From contig CM072341.1 in assembly GCA_036874045.1 (NCBI GenBank), forward strand, positions 17,992,501 to 18,056,500: a DNA stretch of 64,000 nucleotides. Direction: 5' to 3'. A program made the position numbers and the translations under genes. Every line of letters starts with the position of its first letter. Within the stretch, counting starts at the first letter, position 1. The DNA comes from Cymodocea nodosa (lineage: Eukaryota > Streptophyta > Magnoliopsida > Alismatales > Cymodoceaceae). Below are positions 1-23,900 of this stretch, piece by piece. The notes below the pieces were generated by a model. The model searched no databases, was not told the origin of the DNA, and worked only from the letters and a program-made list of their open reading frames with translations.

Positions 1-13277
<13,277 letters not shown>

Positions 13278-13872
13278 CGTGATCTTTCCTGGTATATCTT
13301 TGTCCCATTTTCCATATCCTTTAATCCGAAATCTTTCCTGATATTTTCTGTCTTCTTTAGGCTATAGCATGTCCATGCACTTTTATCCAACATCCTTTGA
13401 ATATGCTTCCTTCATGCAGCTTCTAAATAAAATGAATTCTTTATTTTTGTGTTCAGAAATGGTTGTTAGTTGTTTGTTCTGGTCATTTATTTTTGCTTTG
13501 AACATAGATGGCGCAAAATGGGCAGTATTACTATATCATAAAATACTGACGACTAACCAGAAGATAAAAAAACGGAAGTCTGGATAATAGTAAATAATAA
13601 ACAAACAGGAAGAGGCAGAGGCTGCTCGTTTAGATTCTTAGTAATGATTATCTAGATATGGCATATGAAATAAACTAATATTTTCCAAAAATCCAGAAAA
13701 TGTAGTTTTTTCTCCGATTTTTTAAAATTCAAAGTGGAATGTTTTATGCACTAGCGTATTTGAATAAGTTTATGTTTTCTATGCTTGCTTTTGCCTTTTC
13801 CATACATTGATTTTTTTTTCATATGTTGATTCTACAAAATTGTTACAATTAGGGTTTATATAGGAATAGTTA
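13278..13872. other. Downstream of PHAF1, presumed 3' UTR or intergenic
   Basis: Sequence after the PHAF1 stop. A donor-like CTGGTATAT lies at about 13289 and an acceptor-like CCATAG ends just before 15205, so a spliced 3' UTR is possible but unproven. No gene is seen. Confidence 0.4.
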
Positions 13873-15075
13873 ACAATGACAGCTATTCCTTTACTTAAAC
13901 AACTAATAGAAAATTTTAAAATTAAGAAAAGGTCTTCCATATGGTTTTTATTAATTTAGAAAAAACTTATGATAGAGTACTTAAAAACATATTGTAGTGA
14001 GTTTTAGAAAGAAAAGAAGTATCATTAAGTTATATTGATATTATAAAGGATATATAAAAGAACAGTTACCAATGTTAAAACTATAAATGGAGAAACTACA
14101 AATTTCTTAAGGTTTCTTCCTAAGTTCATATTTGTTCATCTTTGTTATGGATAAAATAACCAAAGAAATTTAAGGAAAAATACATTAACGTATGCTATTT
14201 GTTAATAACATAATTTTAGTTGATGGAAGTAATACAAGAATTAATTTTAAATTAAAATTATGGATGGACACTTTAGATTTCTAAGAATTTAGATTAAGTT
14301 CAAAATTGAATATATGGAATATAATTTTAATGAAAATAAAAATAAAATGATGAAAGCATATATTTAGATGGTCATAGGATTTATAAATACTTAGATTTAT
14401 AATAAGTAATAATGTTGAAATTATAGATAATGTTATTCATTGGATTAAAGTAGGAAGAAAGAAATAGAGAAATGTTTGTGGAGTATTATGTGATAGGAAA
14501 ATATCATTAAAATTAAAAGAAAATTTCTATAAAATTATTATTCACCTAACTATACTTTATGATTTAGAATATTAGGCTGTAATGACCATATGTAAAAAAT
14601 TAGTGTTGTGAAATGCATATACTTGGATGAGTGACAATATTATAAGAGAAACTTAAGTGCAATTTTAACAGAAAAATAAGAGTTGCTTTTGTTGAAGATA
14701 AATTTTTTTTTAAAAAAAGCTTAGGTGGATTGATTGTATCTTTAGGAGACTAAGGCATGTAACAGTTAGAAGAAGAGATTTAATTAGTGCATAAGAAACT
14801 GAAATAAATAGGCTGAGTTCCTCGATAGATTGGCAGTGAAACTTTCGGGTTTCTTGCCATTGATTGAGGGTTCGATGCTTGGCGAAGGAGAAGAAGAGAA
14901 AGAAATTGAAATAAATAGAGATAAATTTAAAACTACTTAAAGATTTAAATTTATGCAATTTAACTGAAGACTTGACAATAAATAGAAATATTTGGAAAAA
15001 TAAGGATTTATATGGCAAAGCTCAAATGGTAGGATTATGGTTTGAATTGTTGTCGTTTATTGTTGAGTCCTTAAT
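13873..15075 (+). mobile_element. RTE-type LINE remnant (reverse transcriptase to 3' end)
   Basis: Plus-strand translation in shifting frames recovers conserved blocks of plant RTE reverse transcriptase. AIPLLKQLIENFKIKK is at about 13880, FINLEKTYDRV near 13950, then a LVDGSNTRIN block near 14220 and an EFRLSSKLN block near 14290. The terminal W-M-S-N-I-I motif is near 14627. The 3' end at about 15045-15070 is rich in TTG words, like the TTG-type tails of RTE elements. Many stops and frameshifts show that it is dead. A shorter relative lies at 29105-29480. Confidence 0.8.
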
Positions 15076-16483
15076 GGGAAAAGTATGCATAAATGTATAT
15101 AATGTCCCTGTTTTTGATCTTCTGTCTATGTGAGTATTGTGGTTGTTCTCTGATATAACTTTATTCTTGTTAATCTATTTTCAATGCCTCTGTGATTCCA
15201 TAGGAGCTCGATTCGCCTGAAATGCAGCAGTTGTGGATTGACACCGCACTGAAAAAATGTACAGATGAATTGTGCAAAGGAAAAAGTTTATCGTCATTCA
15301 TTTATTAAGTGTTTAACTCAGTGTAATTTGTACAGTTCCCTTCAGCGTCACTTGGAATTTGTGTTGTTTTAGGAAAATCTACTTGCATGTAAAGTTTTAT
15401 GTTGTTGTATATGACCCCGGAATATACATATTTACTTAGGTGACCTCCCATAATCCTTTGTTTTACTTAAATATCTGTCATTGTCCTCTTGTAAACCTTG
15501 ATCAAAGTTGTGTTAGAAACACTAAGTTTCAGCTTATTTACAAGTTAGTTATCTTTATCGAATTAGTTGTTTGAAAGTATTATATTGAATAAGTAGTAAA
15601 ATGAATTGTTAAGCTATTAAATACTTCTTGTACAAGTTTGATAAAAACTTGTGTTCAGAATCACTTATTTGAATTACCACTTGAATAAGATAATGTTGAA
15701 AAGTATTTCCAATCACTGTCTAATGCTTAATTTGATAAAGATTCTGGAGAGCCGTTAGTTTTATTTTATGTTTCTTGCAGGAAGTTCAAATTTTTTTAAC
15801 AAATGCCAGATCCAAGAAGAGCTTTTGAGCTTTTAGCTTCAAATTTAGAAGCTCAAATATGGACATTTGAGCTTCTAGTAGTCTTCCTTTGGATTTTTGC
15901 ATAGAAATAATTTATGTTATTACAAAATAATTAATATTTTATTACAAAAATATCATTATCTAATAGCTTCTCTCAAATCTCATCACTACTCACAGCAAAT
16001 CCTTTCCTTTTGACGCACTTTTATGAAATGTTAATGTTTATCAATTAATTTTATTCAATTTACCTTGCAACGTAAAGTTGGTCACTTTCTGCAACATTAA
16101 AATTGGTCTTTTTGAAATGCCAGTTGGAAATGAAACAGTAAGCTTGTTTCAAATTGTAAATGTATGCTTATGATTAGGACTTGGTTTTATATATTAATGA
16201 TACACTTGGTCCAATGATTTTTAATTAGCTTCATAAATTGGTTTGGGATATTATTGTATTTTAATATCTGATCCAACCCCTAAAACTCCATGCCAAAGAT
16301 ACTCAAGCCCTGTTTGGTTTAGGTGCTGTACAAGGCTGATTATACACAATTTATATCATATACAAGATGGAATTTTCTTTGTTAATTGATGTTTAAATAT
16401 CTTTTCATTCCATGCCCTCGTTTACTTGGTTAACTGCATTGCGATGTCTAGTATCCAATGAAATATTAATGATACATCTACAG

Positions 16484-16822
16484 GTAATGACAAGAGCCAT
16501 TTGTCATTGAAAGAAAAACAAGTAACAATAGTGGATAAAATAGTTTATGCCAGCGGCAGCGGTTGTCTCCAAGTTGCTGTTAGGGTTGCGACGGATTCTG
16601 TAAAGCTGTGAGCAACAGCAGTAGAATATTCTTGAGAGGTGTATACATGTATCGATCAAAACCATCTCTTCTCTTCTCTCCATGCCATTATCTTCTTTAT
16701 TTACAGCAAGGTTTGATGGTCAGGATGGATCACTTCTGGTTGCACCAAGTTTTGGAGTAAAACGAGCAATCGGGAGTGGGACGGTGAGAAGGGGGTTCAG
16801 GTTCGTACACAACACAAGCACA
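16484..16822 (+). other. Exon-like open stretch of unknown origin
   Basis: After an acceptor-like CATCTACAG, the segment 16484-16610 is open and reads through VTIVDKIVYASGSG and LQVAVRVATDSVKL to a GTGAGC donor. An acceptor-like CAGCAAG then leads into an open segment reading FDGQDGSLLVAPSFGVKR and ending in TGA near 16822. The joined phase works. GC content is higher than the surroundings. I recognise no family, and stretches this short can be open by chance. Confidence 0.25.
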
Positions 16823-17259
16823 TGAGCTAATCTTTTTGGGAAGGAATTTAGATTTCCATTAATCGTTCAAATTATGATGTCTGTGTATGGTAAATTCAAT
16901 GATTCTGCAATAAAATGAATTTCTCGGGTTTTTCAAAAAATACGTAATTTCGATGACGTCGTCTTTATTATTCTCACACATTGAAATTTCAAAGGAATTT
17001 GCATGAATCTCTGATTAAGAAGATATTGATATGATCGGTTTCATTTATATAAATCAACAATTTCGTAACATCAATGTTTTTCTTAAGACTTGTATTTTCA
17101 CATAAAATATAAATTTATTTTAGTATTATAAGATGCTTAAGAATTACTATTATATTTATAAATATAATAATTTAAAAATAAAATTGAATCTTGTGATAAG
17201 AACTTCATGAAATTGCATGTGGTTTCCAAAATGCAATTCACTTTGTGCATTCAACGTTC

Positions 17260-17276
17260 AGCAGCAGCAGCAGCAG
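17260..17276 (+). repeat. AGC trinucleotide run
   Basis: Five to six consecutive CAG/AGC units in noncoding sequence upstream of the DUF8204-like gene. Confidence 0.85.
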
Positions 17277-17329
17277 AATGCTGAAATACAGAGATATGTT
17301 TTAATTTTCATATTTCACGAGGGAAGGTT

Positions 17330-17610
17330 GTGAGATTATTATATACACAAACCATTTGATTTTCATAACTTGAAAAAATACATTTAATGTGATAGATTTT
17401 GTGAAAATCAGTGATGTTGTGAGAGAGCATCCATAATCTCAATAATCAGGTTTTCAACTAATTACGAGATTGCTGTGTAAATGATGAGTTGCTTTTCATA
17501 TAATCTCATTTAAATGTAATTTTGATAATAAAGATTACCTCTTAAAATACGTGTAATTTTGATTATGCATGATTTATGTCTTTTATGATTTGAACGAAGG
17601 TTTTTATCTC
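17330..17610. mobile_element. MITE-like segment, copy 1
   Basis: The right end, around ATTTTGATTATGCAT followed by ATGATTTGAACGAAGG, closely resembles the right end of a segment at 31646-32025 (ATTTCGATTATGCATCA, then ATAATTTGAAC). Both interiors contain ATAATC/GATTAT words in opposite orientation. This suggests a small inverted-repeat DNA element, but the left boundary is vague. Confidence 0.4.
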
Positions 17611-17944
17611 AGAATGTTATTATTTTAAAGTAAGATGGACATGACATCTTTTCCCGTGGGATTCGATCATAAGTCCGTGTATTTTTTTCAAGGAGGTACC
17701 TCTTTTCTTGGTTAATAAATTTTCCAAAAGATTTTGTCCTTATGTTCAATAATTAATAATTTTAGTGTTTTTTTAAAGGAGAAAATGGGAAAACGTGGTG
17801 GGCTGCGAAGCTTTATATCCACGACCACGCGAGTGGGCAAGAGGGCCTGAAACCAGGTGGACCCACCGTGACCATCCGCCTCGCCCGAGATCGGCAGGCG
17901 CCGGAACCACCAAAACGTCCTCCCTCCCGGAAAACGGTGCGACG

Positions 17945-20900
17945 ATGGAAGGCAGCAGTGGAGGTGAATCTCCAAGGCGGACACCCAAGTCTGCGGCGAC
18001 GGTGGAGGGGAACAAGGGGAGGTCCTGCAAGGGCTGCCTCTACTTCTCCTCCATACGCAAAGCCAGTGACAGGAAGCCCATCTGCTTCGGCCTGTCCAGA
18101 AGCCTCAAACAAGGTCTGCTCCCTCCCTTGGCTTACTTTTTTCCTCGTGCTGATTCTTCGTCTGCACCTTCTCTTTTTATTGGATTTGTCGCTTTTGCGG
18201 CTCCCTTTCATGTTAATCCGGACGAAAAGAGTGGTCTTTAGCTCGGCCTATGCTTGTTATGCCTTTCAGACCTTTCTTCAGTTTCTTCGATGTTTCCAAC
18301 GGGAGAAGGCTAAGAAGCTCTGTGTATTGGGTCGCTGAAATCTCCCGAATAGGCGTTTTTCTGATGGTCTTGTCTGTCGTATCGATGGTGCCTTTTTTTT
18401 TCTCTCTATAAGCTCGCGTTTCATCTAACGCCGTACATCAATTTGGTCCAGGTGTATATAGGCTCTAAGAGATGCACTTTTTTTCCTTTCTCTCTATAAG
18501 CTCGCGTTTCATCTAACGCCATACATCAATTTGGTCCAGGTGTATTTAGGCCTTATCTTGAAGAGATGCACTTTTTTCCCTTTCTCCATCATCAAGGTGT
18601 CAGTGAAGTTCTGCAAATTGTTTTCCTTTTTGTTTCCCTTAGACAAGCTTGTTCCTGCAAAAACCATGTCAGTAGATATTAATGCTCCTCGCTATATTAC
18701 TGTTATCATATTGGCATATAGATGTATAATCACCATTAATAAATGTGAACAACTCTTTTCAATTTCTAACATGGTATCGAGAGCAGATTAATCCTAATCT
18801 CCTTTTGCGTTGCTACCGCTTCCCTCCATTGCACCCTTTCTACCGTCATTGCCTTCGTATCTAGCTAGATTTGCAGCTGACACCACCGGATCCAGCCAAA
18901 CTTACCACTGCTCCTATCCTATCTTGTCTCTTTGGCTGTGGTCGACCGTATATATCTGTTGCAGACCCCTCCATAGAGTTGCTCTTAGGGTTCTGACAAA
19001 ACCCCTTCCTCTTGCCAGTTAATGGGGGGGGGTGTTCTAGGTTTCTGTGACCTTGGAGGCTAAAAACCATGTTGGACCCCTGTTTTAGCCTTCTTGGTAC
19101 CTGCTACAACTCTGGTCTTCTTGTCTTTGTGTGTCTACAACAAATGACCTCCTGTACTACTACTACACCGCTGAATCCTACAATGAATCTATAGTACTTG
19201 CTCTCACCAGTACCAATGTCTAAGTCAATGGAAAATAGCGCCATAGCGGGGTAATACTTTTACTACGTTTATAGGAGTGTATTGACAGCTTCACCAACTA
19301 AATGATGATTCATCATCAGAAGACCATACATATGGGTTCATCATTGATTGTGACATCATCACTTGGTTGGTGAACAGTATGGAAGGGAATGTTGAATTAG
19401 TTATTATGTTTCCTGTCAAGAAGATTTAAGATACTCTAAAGGAAACATATGGAGACAAGAAGGATGTATCTCATTTGTTAAGTTTTTGGGAGTGTGCTAA
19501 TAACTTCACTGTCTAATAGTTTCTAGGAGCTGAGAGGAAATTCATTGATATTGTGCTTCTAGGAGCGTACCAACAACTTTTCCATTTGAATATTGGTTCT
19601 CCAACATCAGAAGACAAAACATGTGCTGACTGGTTTATCATCAATTGTGACACCATCACTTGGTTGATGGATAATATGAAATGAGATATTACATTAGATG
19701 TTATGTTTCTTGTTAAGAAGATTTAAGATACTCTGGAGGAAACATATGGAGGAAAAAGAAACATATCCCATGTCTGAGCTATATGAGTCATCTCTTTTGT
19801 GACATTTTCATATGGCTTATCCATCTCTTATCAAACTCAAGCAAGCATTTTTGTGGATGTCAATGGTGGCTTTCAATTGCAAGTCTTGTGAGCTAAGTAA
19901 TCATCACCTTGCTATCTCTTGTCATCCTTGTTATTTTGTGTGTGTGAGTTCATTTGAGCTAATACACTTGGATATCTGAGATCTTGTTCATGTGTTATTT
20001 GCGTTTGGATTTTGTGAACACATTCTACTTGTTGATTACTATTTTAGAGTCCTGTGAATGTATTTACTTAGATACCTTTGTATGCATCTAATTGTCAATT
20101 TCCCCAAGTCATCATACTTTCCAAGATTTTTTAGATAGAATGCATAAACCAATTTCGAGTTGGAGGAGTCACTTTCATTGAAAGGGGGGGCTATTTGGGA
20201 AGACCCCTTGGTGTATGCTTGTATCTCAAGCAGGGTTTTTAAGGCAGATGCCTAAGCACCAAGGTATGAATTGGTCACACCTTGGCAGCTTGCCTCACCT
20301 TGTCTTGAACTAGCATATCTTTTGTTGGATATGTTTATCGAAATATATATATTTTTAAAGTTTTAAATGCTTTTCATTGTGAAAAAACCTAAATATAAAG
20401 TTTTTGATGAAATACCACCAAGTATACTTGATTACTGAAATATATAATTATGCATGTTAATGAAATATACACATTAGTATTATTACACCTCATATTTTGA
20501 TGTTACCTTCGGCTTACTTATGTATTTGAATGTTATTTAAGAAATAATAGAGCTAAAACCATACATATTTGTGTGGGTGTCACCTAGTGCCCAAGGTGTC
20601 TTTGCTCATTGCCTAGGCACCCGGGTGCCTTAATGTTTCATGGAAAAATCACTCCCAACATGAAGATGTACACTCTCCCATGTGAAATATAGTTTACTTA
20701 AAACATGAAGGAAATGTGTGGTATCTCTTCTTTGATTAAGGCGTCAAGCTGAGAATATGCATCTAATATCTCAACAAGCACAAGAAAAGGAAGAAGACTC
20801 TTGATTGTGCAAGTTCTTACAAATTAACTAATCCTAGTGAATTGTTTGTGATGTTTCATGTGGCTTTTGAAAACCTTGTTTATCACATGCTCTACATAAC

Positions 20901-23900
20901 TTTCCTCTATATTTGAAGATCTTTAAATATATGAGTAAATTTTTCAGGGAATCCTGCAGTCAGTAAACACCACCTACTAATTCATAATTTGCTCTCTTCA
21001 CTTATCATGGATGGGCAATACTTAGTATACATATTGAACTTGGTGCTTGCTAGTTGATGATAGCAAGATAGTTGTAAACTTTTCAAAATACTTTATCTTA
21101 AAAAAGATAAATGATATGAATTGTTTGACATTTTACTTTAAAGAGATCATTTAATGTTATATATGTTCATATACAATCTATTCTTGCATTTGTTGTTCTT
21201 ACTTCTGTAGCATTCTGAAACAGTACCTGGATACATGGTTGGAGAGTCTGAGCTGGAAGCATCAAAGGAGGGCCGTAATCTATCAGACTTCAAGTATGTC
21301 TGTGTTGGCTATTCATTGTTTGCAGAGAACAAAGACAATCCAACTGGGAAGCAAGAGAAACCAGCAGAATTGCCTTTTTGTGTTGGAATTGAGGTTATAT
21401 ACTTCCTTTCTAGCTCTCATTTTGGTGAAGTCTCATTATAGTAGTGAGGGGCAGGCGTGATAGGTCTCATTATCTATCAAAATTTTATACTTTCCCATGA
21501 GACATAGAAATTTGATATTTAACACTGGTTTTTAGAGTTGGTATTTGACAATAGGTAGGAACAATGTGTCAAATCACGAGATAACAAATCTTAGAGTGCT
21601 TCTTTTTTTTGAGCAATAAGAAAAGCTTACACAGCCTCACTGGGGCAAGATTTTGGGTTACGATGATGATCAGGAAGATGAATCATATTTGCTTTTATGT
21701 TCACTACATATTTGACTGTTCGTCTTGCAAAGGGTAGAAATTAAATAGGTCTAGTATCTTAGTTGTGCTTTTGTGCAACTTAGGAGAGGTAGTTTGCTAA
21801 TCTAGCTTCTTCACTATCATATAAAGTTATGAACAAATGTTTATTTTACACTTTCAAAGACTATCAATTGAGGGGTAAATAACTAATTGGTAATCCAAGT
21901 TTGGTCATGAATATCAATATACTACCAAGATGATCAAACCACACCAATTTATCTTTTGATCTTCATTGTTTACAATTTTACATTCTCCATAATTATTTGT
22001 CAAATTATTTATTATTCATATCAATATAAACAAATTAGTATTATGGGTATTTTTGAAACATAAGGATAGGCTCATTGTAAAATGTAAGAAATTAAATATT
22101 ACAACAACTAAGACTATGAAGCCCTCACTCAATTAGAAACATGGTCTATAAAGTTAAGTCTTCATTTGGTTTTGATTTATGATAACCAAGATTATGGATG
22201 ATAATCCTATTTGTTTTGAGATTTATGAAATTTGTGTTTATACATTATTTAAGGTCAAAAGATTCCATAATTGACAATAAATCTCATAATTGACCCTTGT
22301 GCTGATTATTAGATTTATGAAAAACATGTTTATTTTTACTATTGAAAATCATTGATATTTATGTTAGAATCTATTATGCTACAACTATTTTGTAATCTAA
22401 TATGGATAAATATGAACCAAACAAGCACTAAATATCTCTGATAGATCTGATCTAAATTCTAAAAATGATCATATTTCTGCTTGTTCCATATGGATTAGAG
22501 TAGCATTTACTTGCAAATACTTAATATGCCGGTCTTTACTCCATTTCTGCCCAAAAAAATTCAGGAAACATGTGTTGGACAGGAGCATGATTTGAGTAAT
22601 GGGGAAGTAGGAATACTAGATTCTAGCTGTAAATGGGAAAATCAAGAATAGGTTGTAAAGTCTCTTTTCTGAATTGACATAAAAGATGACATTTTATATA
22701 TCCATTTCCAACCCATTAACTTTTGTATGATTTAGTGAGCATCCTCCCTTTGCAAACCAGACAAGTGAACAATCTGACCATCATCAATAGAGACTTCACC
22801 CTCTACGTCAATTTGTAATTAGTCCATGTACCAGAACTTACATGCAAGGCACTATGGCAGCTGCTCATAGAGAAGCATTTGGACTCATCCTTCAATCATA
22901 TGACTTTGTCCTCTTCTCCCAACCAAGGATAGAAGCTTTTCACCTTTTGAAGTAGTAGTGTAGCACTTAGCTCCTGATCTTTGAGCTTGTGTCTAAAATG
23001 GAATTCCACGACCATTGATCAACCTTAAAAATCTCTATTGATGCAACCCTTCCTTCTTTAGTCTTGACAAAATATACAAATCTCTTCTCTCTAAAGTGTT
23101 GTTGTCCCCTGTCTATTTATCTTTCCAAAAGGAAATTCCAATTCCTGATCAGAGGCTGATTGATCTGGAATCATTCTAGAACTCACATCTTGTGAGGACT
23201 TTACCAAATAGGTGAGACCATAATTTACTTGATTGCATGGAGCTGATATGTGCAGTCCAGACTTTTGCTTTTATGCTTTTTAACTCACATCAAGTTTGGA
23301 TCATTTTCCGTTTTCCACACCCATTTAGTCAAGAGAGTTTTATTAAAATCTCACATTTTGATTACCAACACTCCGTTTTTGAAAGTTTGAGCTTGCCTAT
23401 TTCTTGTGTAGGCTCCCATTTTTCTTGATTTTATATATTATTCTTTGATGCCCAACAAAATTGGAAGTCTGACAAATATCTCAACTGAATGTATAACTTT
23501 GGTATTCCATTAAAACATTCTTTTTCTAAAGCAGAAACTAAACCGTTTGGAAGCCAAAAACTCAATGCATGTGATACCAGAAGGCTGGCTAGCCAAGCAC
23601 ACTTTTGAGTAAAAAAACTGAGATACCTTGCTTCCAATTATTCAGCTTCCTATCAAAGTTTTCCCAGAGGAAAATGACCAACACTCCACAGCCTGGTGTC
23701 AAAACGCAAGGAATGCAAGCATTGGTTTGGTTCCTACTAGGTTACCCTCGCTTTCTTTCTCACTCTCATGTTTGATCTTGAAGTCAAGTTCCTTTACTAT
23801 CAGAAAGGGGTGGTGATTAATTGATGTGTAATAAGTTTGTCAGTATAAGCTGTGAGGTACTAGGTGTGCCACCATGCCAGCTTGAATAAAATGTGGGATG

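Larger units (their letters stand above)
15076..17944. other. Intergenic, between PHAF1 and the DUF8204-like gene
   Basis: Mostly AT-rich. It contains an acceptor-like site before 15205 with a 34-codon open stretch ending near 15308, possibly a PHAF1 3' UTR exon. It also contains an exon-like pair at 16484-16822, an AGC trinucleotide run at 17260-17276 and a MITE-like segment at 17330-17610. No assigned gene. Confidence 0.5.
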
